A stretch of 64,000 nt of DNA from assembly GCA_032017425.1 (NCBI GenBank), contig DALZPW010000009.1. One strand, written 5' to 3'. Source of the stretch: Faucicola tetraodonis. Lineage in GTDB: Bacteria > Pseudomonadota > Gammaproteobacteria > Pseudomonadales > Moraxellaceae. The position numbers were made by a program, and so were the translations under genes. This document shows positions 17,863-26,982 of this stretch, piece by piece. Position 1 is the stretch's first letter. Every line of letters starts with the position of its first letter. Below the pieces are notes generated by a model, which saw nothing but the letters and a program-made list of their open reading frames with translations, was not told the DNA's origin and made no database searches.

Positions 17863-19023
17863 TTATATAATCCAGCCCCTATCTGCCAAAATGCGTTTGA
17901 TTTGGGCGTAAATAATCGGCGCAGCTAACAAGCCTGCCAGTCCAAAGGTGGCTTCTAATACCAACATAAATAGCAAAAGCTCCCAGGCGGTCGATCGGAT
18001 TTTGCTACCAATAATCTGCGCATTTAAAAAATACTCAAGTTTGTGAATGGTCACTAGCCACAGTAATGATGAAATACTAACGATGAGTCCATGGGTCAGA
18101 CTGAGTGACACAATAATGGTATTTGAGATTAAATTCCCAATCACAGGCAGCAAACCTGCGATAAAAGTAATAAGCACCACAGTCCATGCCATGGGCAGGG
18201 GATGACCTACCAAAGGTAAAATACCCAATAAATAAATAGCGGTGAGAATCGTGTTAATTGATGAGATTTTGACTTGGGCAAAAAATACATCGGTAAAACC
18301 TGCCATCAGCTCATCAAATTTTTGACGAAAGTGACGCGTTAGGGGTTTAGTATGTAAATGCGCATGGGCAGGGACTTGTATGGCAATAATGCCACCAATC
18401 ACCGCACCAATGATAGCATAGCCAAACCCTTTGAGCGTGTGAATACCTGCAACCTGCAACTGTGGCGCATAGTCTTTGATAGTTTGGGCAAAAATACGTT
18501 TGATGGAACTGACCGATTCAGGCAAATGCTGTGACACAGAATCGGGCAATAAACGATGCAGTTGGTCAATCACCAGCATAACCTGAGCAAGCAGGCTGTT
18601 AAATCGCTCGACGCTGGCTTTTTCTGCCACCCAATCACCAAACAAATAAATACCGATACTGGTGAGTAATACCAACAAGAAGATAGCAATCCCTTCGGCG
18701 CGTTGGTCTAGCTTGATACGTTCTGAAAATTGCGGCTTGGGTGCCACCACATGACGCCGTATCCAATTGGCGATGCCGCGTGTCAGCGCATAGACAATCA
18801 GCCCCGAGAACATCACCATGCCAAGCTTTAAAACCAGTACAGGCAGCCAAACAATAATCACACTACTGATGGCAAAAAAGAAGGTTTTTAAATCAGGTAA
18901 ATTTGACCGAGAGGTTGGCATCGTCGGTACAACAGAATCCGTCATTACAGGCTCGATAAGTTGAGGTGAGCTAGGTCGTAAGGGTTTTGTTGAAGCTGAT
19001 TCAAGGGTCATAGCGGATATCAT
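17863..19023 (-). CDS. AI-2E (PerM/YdiK) family transporter
   Basis: This 386-residue integral membrane protein has the layout of the AI-2E family: two hydrophobic segments near the N-terminus (about 45-80), a third around 115-130, a long amphipathic middle region (about 140-215), and a C-terminal block of four to five membrane helices. The conserved LPVIGNLISNTIIV region lies in that block. Family members include proposed autoinducer-2 exporters and sodium-proton antiporters, so the substrate cannot be assigned. The first 45 residues are a Ser/Pro/Thr-rich cytoplasmic extension. It is divergent from prfC. Confidence 0.85.
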   Translation of the reverse strand: MISAMTLESASTKPLRPSSPQLIEPVMTDSVVPTMPTSRSNLPDLKTFFFAISSVIIVWLPVLVLKLGMVMFSGLIVYALTRGIANWIRRHVVAPKPQFSERIKLDQRAEGIAIFLLVLLTSIGIYLFGDWVAEKASVERFNSLLAQVMLVIDQLHRLLPDSVSQHLPESVSSIKRIFAQTIKDYAPQLQVAGIHTLKGFGYAIIGAVIGGIIAIQVPAHAHLHTKPLTRHFRQKFDELMAGFTDVFFAQVKISSINTILTAIYLLGILPLVGHPLPMAWTVVLITFIAGLLPVIGNLISNTIIVSLSLTHGLIVSISSLLWLVTIHKLEYFLNAQIIGSKIRSTAWELLLFMLVLEATFGLAGLLAAPIIYAQIKRILADRGWII

Positions 19024-19232
19024 AAGTCGGTAAAAAAAGATGAGATAAAACTAACACAATTTTACTGATTAAAGTATTAGATTTATGACAAAATTTTGTC
19101 AAAATCGCGCGCGTGATGCGCAATAATAACCGGTGAAAATCGCAATCAAACGTAAAATCGGCTACAATAAGCCATCTTTTTTATTCTTTCTTTTATCGGT
19201 TATCAAGCCTCGCTACTTTTAAGTCAAATACT

Positions 19233-20813
19233 ATGTCACTACATTCTGAAATCGCCAAACGCCGCACTTTTGCTATTATCTCGCACCCCGATGCCGGTAA
19301 AACCACCATGACCGAAAAATTACTGCTGTGGGGGCAAGCAATTCAGCGCGCAGGTGAAGTCAAATCACGCAAAACCGACAAACACGCGACATCTGACTGG
19401 ATGAGCATGGAGCAAGAGCGTGGTATCTCGATTACCACTTCTGTGATGCAGTTTCCCTATGCCGACAACATGGTCAATCTGCTAGACACCCCAGGTCACG
19501 CCGACTTTTCAGAAGATACCTATCGTACCTTAACCGCGGTGGACAGCGCACTGATGGTGATTGATGGGGCAAAAGGGGTTGAAGAGCGAACCATCAAGCT
19601 GATGGAAGTATGTCGGATGCGTGACACGCCGATTATCTCATTTGTCAACAAGCTTGACCGCGAAATCCGTGACCCGTTATCACTGCTTGATGAAATTGAA
19701 AACGTCCTCAAAATCCAATGTGTGCCGATGACGTGGCCGATTGGTACAGGTCAGCATTTTGTTGGGGTGTATAACATCAGCGAAGATAAAACTTACTTTT
19801 ATCAAAAAGGTCATGGTACTGAGATTGTCGAGATTGAGAGCCGTGATGGCTATGACTATCCAGATGTCCGCGAGAGAATCGGTGAAATTGCCTTCCGTGA
19901 ATTTGAAGAAAGCCTAGAGCTTGCAAAAATGGCACATGAAGATTGGGATGTCGATGAATTTTTGACCGGTAAACAAACGCCTGTGCTGTTCGGCACTGCG
20001 TTGGGTAACTTTGGGATTAACATGGTGCTTGATGTACTGACCCAATACGCCCCAGCCCCTAAAGACCATGACACCGTTGAACGCACCGTCAAAGCCGATG
20101 AAGAAAAATTCTCCGGCTTTGTCTTTAAAATCCAAGCCAACATGGACCCAAAACACCGTGACCGTATTGCCTTTATGCGGGTGTGTTCAGGCAAGTACGA
20201 AAAAGGCATGAAAATGAAACATGTGCGCTTGGGCAAAGAAGTACGCATTTCAGATGCCTTGACATTTTTGGCAGGTGACCGCGAAGCGCTGGAAGAAGCG
20301 TATTCGGGCGATATCATTGGCTTACATAATCACGGCACCATCCAAATTGGCGATAGCTTTACCGAAGGCGAAACTTTAAACTTCACAGGCATTCCCCACT
20401 TTGCGCCAGAATTGTTTCGCCGTGTGGTACTCAAAGACCCACTAAAATCCAAACAACTGCAAAAAGGCCTACAGCAGCTATCAGAAGAAGGCGCCACCCA
20501 AGTATTTATGCCGCAAATCAACAATGATTTGATTTTGGGCGCGGTAGGGGTGCTACAATTTGAAGTGGTCGCGCATCGCCTGCTTGAGGAATATAAAGTG
20601 CAATGTACCTTTGAGCCTGTGTCGATTGCGACGGTGCGCTGGGTGCATTGTGATGATAAAGTGGCGTTTGAGAAGTTTAAGAAAAAAGCCCACGACCAGT
20701 TATCGGTCGACGGTGGTGGGTATTTGACCTATCTTGCCCCAAGCCGGGTCAATCTTAAATTGATGGAAGAACGTTATCCAGAAATTACCTTTAGCGCTAC
20801 CCGTGAGCATTGA
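19233..20813 (+). CDS. prfC: Peptide chain release factor 3
   Basis: RF3 is a translational GTPase that recycles RF1/RF2 from the ribosome after peptide release. The 526-residue protein has G1 ISHPDAGKTTMTEK, the switch region ERGISITTSVMQF, G3 LLDTPGHADFSEDTYR and G4 FVNKLDRE, then the family's beta-barrel and C-terminal domains (FAPELFRRVVLKDP, GAVGVLQFEVVAHRL). Length and order are typical. The gene is monocistronic with a strong terminator. Confidence 0.97.
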   Translation: MSLHSEIAKRRTFAIISHPDAGKTTMTEKLLLWGQAIQRAGEVKSRKTDKHATSDWMSMEQERGISITTSVMQFPYADNMVNLLDTPGHADFSEDTYRTLTAVDSALMVIDGAKGVEERTIKLMEVCRMRDTPIISFVNKLDREIRDPLSLLDEIENVLKIQCVPMTWPIGTGQHFVGVYNISEDKTYFYQKGHGTEIVEIESRDGYDYPDVRERIGEIAFREFEESLELAKMAHEDWDVDEFLTGKQTPVLFGTALGNFGINMVLDVLTQYAPAPKDHDTVERTVKADEEKFSGFVFKIQANMDPKHRDRIAFMRVCSGKYEKGMKMKHVRLGKEVRISDALTFLAGDREALEEAYSGDIIGLHNHGTIQIGDSFTEGETLNFTGIPHFAPELFRRVVLKDPLKSKQLQKGLQQLSEEGATQVFMPQINNDLILGAVGVLQFEVVAHRLLEEYKVQCTFEPVSIATVRWVHCDDKVAFEKFKKKAHDQLSVDGGGYLTYLAPSRVNLKLMEERYPEITFSATREH

Positions 20814-20844
20814 TACATTGAGACATTCATCGTGATAACTGCAG

Positions 20845-20875
20845 AAAAGCTGACAAACCCTGTCAGCTTTTTTTT
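20845..20875 (+). terminator. Rho-independent terminator after prfC
   Basis: The stem AAAAGCTGACA/TGTCAGCTTTT has an AACCC loop and a T tail. Confidence 0.88.
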
Positions 20876-21055
20876 AACCTTAAAAGGATTTTACCCAATT
20901 TACCAAACGATAACCTAATGATGGCAAACAATAAATATTGGTAACCTAATTACTTTAGTAAACCGCTTAAATTTTGGCTACAATAAACGCATTAGCGATA
21001 ACTACTAATTTAAATAATTTAAAATTTTAACAACTACAACAAAAGTGAGGATACT

Positions 21056-21307
21056 ATGCAATTTCCTAATGGTGTAAACAAATCAAACTTAATTAAACTT
21101 GGCGTACTTGGTGCCGCTTACTATATGTTAAAAGGTCGTAACAAAACCCAGCCAACCATTGAAAACAAAGCAAATAATCCAGCACCGGTTGACAATGAGC
21201 CTGCTGACAGTGCTGCGGCAAATTCAAATGGCACGAAACCTGCCAAGACTACAGCTTTTACCATGGGTAAAGAGCTAGCGGCTAAAGTATTGGGTAAAAA
21301 ATTCTAA
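21056..21307 (+). CDS. Small protein with one hydrophobic segment, unknown
   Basis: This 83-residue protein is of unknown function. It has a short N-terminal hydrophobic stretch (NLIKLGVLGAAYYMLKG, about 10-26), then a Pro/Ala/Asn-rich hydrophilic tail and a basic, weakly helical end (GKELAAKVLGKKF). An AGTGAGGATACT ribosome-binding site precedes the ATG and a terminator follows, which supports a real monocistronic gene. The hydrophobic start resembles that of the small gene 170 bases downstream, so they may be paralogues. Confidence 0.65.
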   Translation: MQFPNGVNKSNLIKLGVLGAAYYMLKGRNKTQPTIENKANNPAPVDNEPADSAAANSNGTKPAKTTAFTMGKELAAKVLGKKF

Positions 21308-21375
21308 TAATTATCGAATACTTATCAAATTACGTTGTTATATAACAGCGATATACATAACGGCATTTGAAAACA

Positions 21376-21421
21376 GCCCATTAGTCCACCATTAAACGGG
21401 TATCGACTGATGGGTTTTTTT
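21376..21421 (+). terminator. Rho-independent terminator after the small gene at 21056
   Basis: The stem GCCCATTAGTC/GACTGATGGGT (one G-T pair) has an 18-base loop and a T run. Confidence 0.75.
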
Positions 21422-21476
21422 ATGGCAATACTGTTAAAAGCTAAGGTTTAAAAACTAAGGCAGGGGAAGGAAAGGT

Positions 21477-21662
21477 ATGAGCATATCGAGGGTGATTAAA
21501 CTAGGGGTTGCTGCGACAGCTTTATTGTTGCTACCTAGACGCAGTAGTCCACAGGCTGATAAAGTAGCCGATTGCCGTAAAAGTCTATCCGCCAAACATA
21601 CACTTGAGCCGCCTATCAATAAAAATACTGAGCAGGATAACCATAACTTAAACAATGGCTAA
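21477..21662 (+). CDS. Very small protein, possible paralogue of the gene at 21056
   Basis: This 61-codon frame has a strong ribosome-binding site (GGAAGGAAAGGT) right before the ATG. Its hydrophobic start, RVIKLGVAATALLLLP, echoes the NLIKLGVLGAAYYML start of the upstream small protein; the tail is hydrophilic and unrelated. The function is unknown. The ribosome-binding site and the shared start make it more than a chance frame, but conservation is untested. Confidence 0.5.
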   Translation: MSISRVIKLGVAATALLLLPRRSSPQADKVADCRKSLSAKHTLEPPINKNTEQDNHNLNNG

Positions 21663-21709
21663 AGTTTTTATGTAAAGCTATGGGCAGATAACAAATAAAG
21701 GATAAATAG

Positions 21710-21796
21710 ATGACGTGCGTGGGCTGCACCGCAATTGACGGTGCCTTACAGCGAGCTAAACGGCAATGTCAAACCACAGTATTTGAAATGATATGA
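21710..21796 (+). CDS. Possible 28-residue leader peptide coupled to the TatD gene
   Basis: An ATG frame of 28 codons begins MTCVGC, contains a third cysteine (KRQCQ), and its TGA overlaps the ATG of the TatD-family gene (ATGA). The overlap suggests coupled translation. An AAAGGAT sequence lies 5-10 bases upstream of its start. Length alone gives no statistical support, so this is a weak call. Confidence 0.3.
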   Translation: MTCVGCTAIDGALQRAKRQCQTTVFEMI

Positions 21797-22719
21797 CTAT
21801 GATAAATGATCCGACTTGCTCGTTTGATTTGCCATTACCATTACCATTAATTGATACGCATACCCATTTTGATGTGGATAGCTTCGATCATGACCGCGAA
21901 ATGCAATCACAATTGGCATGGGATAATGGCGTTCGTCATCTGGTTTTGATAGGCTTTTTAGCAAAGTATTTTGCACAAATGGTGGCGTGCCAACAGCAAA
22001 TGCAAGGCTATGGGCAGCAAGGCAAAGCCACACCTTTGGCATATTTAGCCTTTGGGTTGCATCCTTTTTATATCACTGAGCATAAAGACAGCGATTTGCA
22101 GCGGCTAGAGCAGTTTATTCAGCAACATTCACCCATCGCGATTGGCGAAATCGGGCTTGATACTTTTACCGCGCCGATGAAAACTGCGGAGAACTATACT
22201 CGCCAGCAAGAGTTTTTTGGTCAGCAACTTGAATTGGCAAAACAATACCAACTGCCAGCGCTGCTACATATTCGCCGCGCGCATGGCGATGTGATTAAGA
22301 TGTTAAAAGCACAAAAATTCACCCAGGGGGGGATTGCGCATAGTTTTAGTGGCGGTATCCAAGAAGCCAAAGCGCTGGTCAATCTGGGCTTTAAAATTGG
22401 TATCACCGGGCAAGTGACCAATCCGAATGCCAAAAAACTGCGCCATACCCTTACAGAACTTGTCAAAACCGTCGGACTTGACGCTATTGTGATTGAGACG
22501 GACTGCCCAGACTTTACGCCGCTACCCTGTCATGAGACGCACGGTAGGCGCAATGTACCTGCCAATCTGCCTTACGTGTTGACAGCGTTATCAGACCTAT
22601 TAAACAAACACAAATCCCAACTCGCCGAACAGTTGTGGCAAAATAGCTGCGCTGCACTACAAGTTACCTGGGAGTATCCTATCCCAAACAAATTGAATAT
22701 AAACTTTGACCAAGATTAA
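21793..22719 (+). CDS. TatD-family metal-dependent hydrolase (DNase)
   Basis: TatD-family enzymes are TIM-barrel metal hydrolases with 3'-5' DNase activity. The metal ligands are visible: HTHFD near the N-terminus, the glutamate in IGEIGLD, His in LPALLHIRR, His in GGIAHSFSG, and Asp in VIETDCPDFTP. The sequence is closer to the YjjV/YcfH type than to TatD proper. It is 308 residues, slightly long because of an N-terminal stretch and a hydrophilic C-terminus. The tcdA start is 9 bases downstream, so they form an operon. An ATG two codons later is an equally possible start. Confidence 0.85.
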   Translation: MTMINDPTCSFDLPLPLPLIDTHTHFDVDSFDHDREMQSQLAWDNGVRHLVLIGFLAKYFAQMVACQQQMQGYGQQGKATPLAYLAFGLHPFYITEHKDSDLQRLEQFIQQHSPIAIGEIGLDTFTAPMKTAENYTRQQEFFGQQLELAKQYQLPALLHIRRAHGDVIKMLKAQKFTQGGIAHSFSGGIQEAKALVNLGFKIGITGQVTNPNAKKLRHTLTELVKTVGLDAIVIETDCPDFTPLPCHETHGRRNVPANLPYVLTALSDLLNKHKSQLAEQLWQNSCAALQVTWEYPIPNKLNINFDQD

Positions 22720-22727
22720 GATAAACC

Positions 22728-23528
22728 ATGACAATGACAGCCGAAATGACGCCTGATATGACATTAACTGATGCCCAATACGAACGCCGTTTTGCGGGCA
22801 CCCAAAAACTGTATGGCGCCGCGCAATTTAGTAAGTTTGAGAATCTGCATGCGTATGTGGTGGGCGTGGGCGGGGTGGGCTCATGGGCAGCTGAGGGACT
22901 GGCTCGTACTGGGGTAGGCGAGATGACATTAATTGACATGGATGTGCTAGTAGCTTCCAATGTCAATCGACAATTACCCGCTACCGATAGCAATTTTGGT
23001 AAAAGCAAAATTGAAGCCATGGCAGCACGTATCAAAGAAATCAATCCCCATATCAAATTACATTTGATTGACGATTTTTTGAGCAAAGATAACGTACAAT
23101 TGTTAATGCCTAATCGTGCTTTGCAATCACAGCTTAAACAGTCAGGTAAACAGCTTGTGGTGTTAGACTGTGTTGATGATATGAATGCCAAGCTTGCGCT
23201 TGCCCTGCATTGCCGATTTAATAAATTAAAGTTAATTATGGCGGGCGGGGCAGGTGGCAAGACGGATCCGACCCAAATTCAAGTGGCAGATCTTAAGGAT
23301 ACTTACCAAGATCCGCTACTGGCTAAAGTCAGACAGCGACTTCGTCAAGATTATGGCATCAATCGTGCGATGAAAGAGAAATTCGGCATTCGTTGTGTTT
23401 TTTCATCACAGCCGCCGATTGTTGATAAGTCCTGTCAAGCAGGTGGTTTGCATTGTGGCGGCTATGGATCGGCCGTTGCAGTGACCTCAGTGGTGGGGAT
23501 GATGTTGGTGGCTGAAGCGTTAAAATAA
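22728..23528 (+). CDS. tcdA: tRNA threonylcarbamoyladenosine dehydratase TcdA
   Basis: TcdA (CsdL) is an E1-like ATP-dependent enzyme that cyclises t6A37 of tRNAs decoding ANN codons to ct6A. The 266-residue protein has the nucleotide-binding glycine motif VGVGGVGSWAAEGLARTGVG, the E1 motif DMDVLVASNVNRQLPA, and DCVDDMNAKLAL. The late cysteine-containing segment SCQAGGLHCGGYGS is typical of the family. It has the family's usual hydrophobic C-terminus. The preceding TatD-family gene is 9 bases away. Confidence 0.92.
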   Translation: MTMTAEMTPDMTLTDAQYERRFAGTQKLYGAAQFSKFENLHAYVVGVGGVGSWAAEGLARTGVGEMTLIDMDVLVASNVNRQLPATDSNFGKSKIEAMAARIKEINPHIKLHLIDDFLSKDNVQLLMPNRALQSQLKQSGKQLVVLDCVDDMNAKLALALHCRFNKLKLIMAGGAGGKTDPTQIQVADLKDTYQDPLLAKVRQRLRQDYGINRAMKEKFGIRCVFSSQPPIVDKSCQAGGLHCGGYGSAVAVTSVVGMMLVAEALK

Positions 23529-23573
23529 CCTCAGCGTTTAATTTTTATCACGTAGTAGGACGGTGTTAATGAG

Positions 23574-25241
23574 ATGATATCATATCCTATAGCAAGCAAT
23601 GAAAAACAGCGTCTAGCGGTATTGGATGAGTACCATATTATCCAAACAAATACAGAAGCCGAATTTGAGCGTATTAGCGCATTGGCCAAGGCATTTTTTG
23701 GTACTAAGATTGTCGCTATTACTTTTTTGGATGCTGATATCCAGTTTTTTAAGTCAAGAATTGGGATAAATGAAATCTCAACCAGCCGTGATGTTGCTTT
23801 TTGCAATTACACCATTACACAAAATGACACCTTTGTCACGCTCGATACTCACCAAGATGCGCGATTTAAAAACAATCCTTTGGTCACCGGTTACCCTTAT
23901 ATTCGGTTTTATGCCGGTGCCCCCATCGTAGTTCACGATAGTCAAGGTAGGGAATTTGCTTTGGGTGCGCTGTGTGTGATTGACGACCAGCCGCATCAAG
24001 ATTTTGATGCCAATCAACAACGTGTGCTAGCGGATTTGGCGGCGATGGTGAGTGATACCTTAAAATTACGGCAGCAGCGTTACCAAGCTGAGCGCGCTGA
24101 TGAGGTAAAGACCGCATTTTTGGCTAATATGAGCCATGAAATTCGCACGCCGATGAATGGTATCATGGGCATACTTGAATTGCTTGAGCAGACACCGCTT
24201 GATACGCAGCAGCAACACTATATCAAATCGATTAAAACATCGAATGAGCATCTGCTTACCATCGTCAACGACATTTTGGATTTATCCAAAGTAGAATCAG
24301 GTAAAATACGTTTTGAGAGTATCCCCGTTGATTTAGCACAGCTATGCCAAGACGTGTATCAATGCTTTTTAGCCACTGCAAAAGACAACAGCGTGGAACT
24401 AACCTTCGATTACCCTGATAACTTGCCCAAATATGTCAACACCGATCCGGTGCGGGTGCGACAGATTTTAATCAATCTAGTCAATAACGCCATCAAATTT
24501 ACCCCAAAACAAGGTAAAGTGACCATTCAAGCTATGAATGGCTGTGATAAGCACCAAATCAAATTCAATGTGATTGATACAGGTGTTGGCATCAAGCCTG
24601 AATCATTGGCGGTGATTTTTGATGCGTATAATCAAGCCGATAAGTTTACCCATCGTGTATATGGTGGTACAGGGCTAGGGCTATCTGTGTGCAAAGCGCT
24701 GGCAGAAGGGATGGGTGGTACGATTAAGGTAACCAGTGAAAAAAATAAAGGCGCAACCTTTACCCTAACTTTACCAATGATAGCAACCGATGAAATCAGC
24801 TATCAGCAGTGGCACCAACGTCATGATGAAACCGCAATACAACCGCGAGAACATCTACCTGCCCATGTTCTGCTAGCAGAAGACAATGAGCTAAATGCTA
24901 TGGTCGCGGTCAAAAGCCTAAAAAAATATGGCTATGAAGTCACCCGAGCCAAAGATGGGTTAGAGGCCGTCAATTTTTATAAAGCTGACCCTAGCAAATA
25001 TCACATCATTTTGATGGATCATCAAATGCCCATCATGGATGGGGTGGAAGCCACCAAGATGCTCAAACAGTCGTACAATCAGTTGCCGCCTATTATTGCA
25101 GTGACGGCACACGCCATGCATGGGGACAAAGAAGTATATCTTAATGCGGGTATGCAAGATTACTGTACCAAGCCCTATAAGCCTGAAGTGCTTGATGTGA
25201 TGATTCAGCGCTGGCTGCATCATGTCGCCAACACGGTTTAA
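23574..25241 (+). CDS. Cytoplasmic hybrid histidine kinase (GAF-HisKA-HATPase-REC)
   Basis: This 555-residue soluble kinase has an N-terminal GAF domain (about 20-165, including FCNYTITQNDTFV and FYAGAPIV). The HisKA phospho-histidine is residue 188 in MSHEIRTPMNGIMG. The HATPase domain has NLVNNAIKFTP, DTGVGIKPES and GGTGLGLSVCKAL, and the C-terminal receiver has phospho-acceptor D482 in ILMDHQMPIMDG. There is no membrane segment, so it senses an internal or diffusible signal. Neither a phosphotransfer protein nor a response regulator is adjacent. It is not closely coupled to tcdA (45 bases). Confidence 0.92.
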   Translation: MISYPIASNEKQRLAVLDEYHIIQTNTEAEFERISALAKAFFGTKIVAITFLDADIQFFKSRIGINEISTSRDVAFCNYTITQNDTFVTLDTHQDARFKNNPLVTGYPYIRFYAGAPIVVHDSQGREFALGALCVIDDQPHQDFDANQQRVLADLAAMVSDTLKLRQQRYQAERADEVKTAFLANMSHEIRTPMNGIMGILELLEQTPLDTQQQHYIKSIKTSNEHLLTIVNDILDLSKVESGKIRFESIPVDLAQLCQDVYQCFLATAKDNSVELTFDYPDNLPKYVNTDPVRVRQILINLVNNAIKFTPKQGKVTIQAMNGCDKHQIKFNVIDTGVGIKPESLAVIFDAYNQADKFTHRVYGGTGLGLSVCKALAEGMGGTIKVTSEKNKGATFTLTLPMIATDEISYQQWHQRHDETAIQPREHLPAHVLLAEDNELNAMVAVKSLKKYGYEVTRAKDGLEAVNFYKADPSKYHIILMDHQMPIMDGVEATKMLKQSYNQLPPIIAVTAHAMHGDKEVYLNAGMQDYCTKPYKPEVLDVMIQRWLHHVANTV

Positions 25242-25292
25242 GAGATATTAATCACAAAATTTGCTTGCATTTGCGCAAACAATTGCTTACGG

Positions 25293-25324
25293 TAAAACCC
25301 TACCACAGTTTGTGGTAGGGTTTT
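25293..25324 (+). terminator. Rho-independent terminator after the hybrid kinase
   Basis: The stem AAAACCCTACCACA/TGTGGTAGGGTTTT has a GTT loop. Confidence 0.88.
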
Positions 25325-25411
25325 ATTTTTGTTGAAGTATTTTTGCTTTGTCACGGCTAAAAATGGCTTTGGTGACAGTGTTTTATAGAATTAAGAGCTA
25401 AAAAAACGCCT

Positions 25412-26920
25412 ATGGGAAATTTTATTTTTTTACAAATTTTGGCAGCGGTTTGTGCCTTGTCCATCATTACCACGCTATTTAACAAGCGGATTTTGGACTT
25501 TCCACAAGCCATTGGGGTGCCCATTGTGTCCGCGGTACTGGTTTTTATTTTGCAGTGGAGTGCAAGCCTGCTCAATGGCAACGAGTTTATTACCATCAAT
25601 ATCACCAGTATCCAAAATGCGGTGCGTGATATTGATTTTTACGATTTTTTAATCAATGGGGTGATTTGTTTTATTTTGACGGCATCGGCGCTGACGTTTA
25701 AGGTGTCCGATCTCAAAAACTATTGGAAACCGATTGGGATTTTGGCAAGTATCGCATTGGCACTGTGTGCGCTGTTTTTTGCAAGCCTTATGTTTGGCTT
25801 TCAGTGGCTTATAGGAGCAAGTATTCCGTTCGCGGTATTGCTGTTACTGGGTGCGGCACTGGGCGCGACTGACCCGATTGGCATCAAAGGCGTGCTTAGC
25901 TCTATCAAAGCGCCGCGCCATTTGATGATTAAGCTAGAAGGTGAGTCGCTGTTCAATGATGCAGTGTGTATTGCGCTATTTATGACTATTTTGCATGGCC
26001 TGCAAGGTGATGGTTTTAGCATCGTTAAGACAGTAGAAGTGTTGTTGTATGAAATCGTGGTCGCCGGGGTTATTGGTTGGTTTTTTGGGCAGATGACGCT
26101 GCGGATTTTAAGCGGTAAACACGAGATGGAGTCACTGATTTTGACCACAGCATTTTTGGCGTGTGGATCGTATTTGGTGGCATTGTATGCGCATGCTTCT
26201 GCGCCCATTGCTTGTGTGGTCGGTGGTTTGATTGTCGGTAACCGTTGGCACCAGATTTTAGACGAAGGTGAAATCACCTATGTGAATCACTTTTGGCACG
26301 CCATTGAGGGGATTATCAATTCATTTTTGTTCACCCTTATCGGTCTGGAGCTATTTATTTTAGAGCTGAATACCTCGTTGATTTTGGGCGGTGTGGTGGC
26401 ATTTATTTGTCTGCATTTATCCCGTTTTTTGGCAAATTTTGCGTCTTTTAGCCTGTTGTCTGATGTCCGAAAAACCAGTTATAACGGCAGTTTGACGATT
26501 TTATCGTGGGGCGGGGTACGCGGGGCGATTTCTTTGGCGTTGATTTTATCGGTTTCTAACGTCCCTGAATTGCAGCCTTATAGCAGCTTTTTGGTGGGTT
26601 ATACCTTTATCGTGGTATTGATGTCGGGCGTGGTATGTGGTCTTGGGCTACCTGCGGTGATGAATGCGTTTTATTATAACCCGAACGAACGCACGACAGG
26701 TTTTGCAGGGTGGTATCAAAGGCTAGTTAAACGCTTTAATCGCAAAGGCTACCAATATGTGCTCAGCGAGGATGAGCAGGGCAATGAAGTCATTACCCGT
26801 TACCAGCCGCCGCCTGTGGTGATTCAAGAGACGCCTAGTAGTGTCGGTATGGCATTGCCACTGCCAAAAGTGATTGATAAAGATGGGCATGATGAATTGG
26901 CCCATCCCAATGGTTTTTAA
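25412..26920 (+). CDS. NhaP-type cation:proton antiporter (CPA1 family)
   Basis: This 502-residue protein has about twelve membrane helices over residues 1-410 and a hydrophilic cytoplasmic tail. The CPA1/NhaP signature is GATDPIGIKGVLSSIKAPRH with LEGESLFNDAVCIALF; the acidic residues in DP and ND are the ion-binding positions. The late SWGGVRGAISLALILS motif is also typical. It probably exchanges sodium or potassium for protons across the inner membrane; which ion cannot be told. It stands alone between two terminators. Confidence 0.9.
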   Translation: MGNFIFLQILAAVCALSIITTLFNKRILDFPQAIGVPIVSAVLVFILQWSASLLNGNEFITINITSIQNAVRDIDFYDFLINGVICFILTASALTFKVSDLKNYWKPIGILASIALALCALFFASLMFGFQWLIGASIPFAVLLLLGAALGATDPIGIKGVLSSIKAPRHLMIKLEGESLFNDAVCIALFMTILHGLQGDGFSIVKTVEVLLYEIVVAGVIGWFFGQMTLRILSGKHEMESLILTTAFLACGSYLVALYAHASAPIACVVGGLIVGNRWHQILDEGEITYVNHFWHAIEGIINSFLFTLIGLELFILELNTSLILGGVVAFICLHLSRFLANFASFSLLSDVRKTSYNGSLTILSWGGVRGAISLALILSVSNVPELQPYSSFLVGYTFIVVLMSGVVCGLGLPAVMNAFYYNPNERTTGFAGWYQRLVKRFNRKGYQYVLSEDEQGNEVITRYQPPPVVIQETPSSVGMALPLPKVIDKDGHDELAHPNGF

Positions 26921-26933
26921 CTGTTACTACCAC

Positions 26934-26968
26934 AAAAAAAGACCTAGCAAATGGCTAGGTCTTTTTTT
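26934..26968 (+). terminator. Bidirectional terminator between antiporter and alcohol dehydrogenase
   Basis: The stem AAGACCTAGC/GCTAGGTCTT with A and T runs on both sides serves the two convergent genes. Confidence 0.9.
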
Positions 26969-26982
26969 ATACCATTATATGA

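Noticed and set aside
22679..23260. Opposite-strand frame of 193 codons
   Set aside because: It is a shadow of tcdA, rich in Ser/Leu/Pro with no family pattern and no ribosome-binding site.
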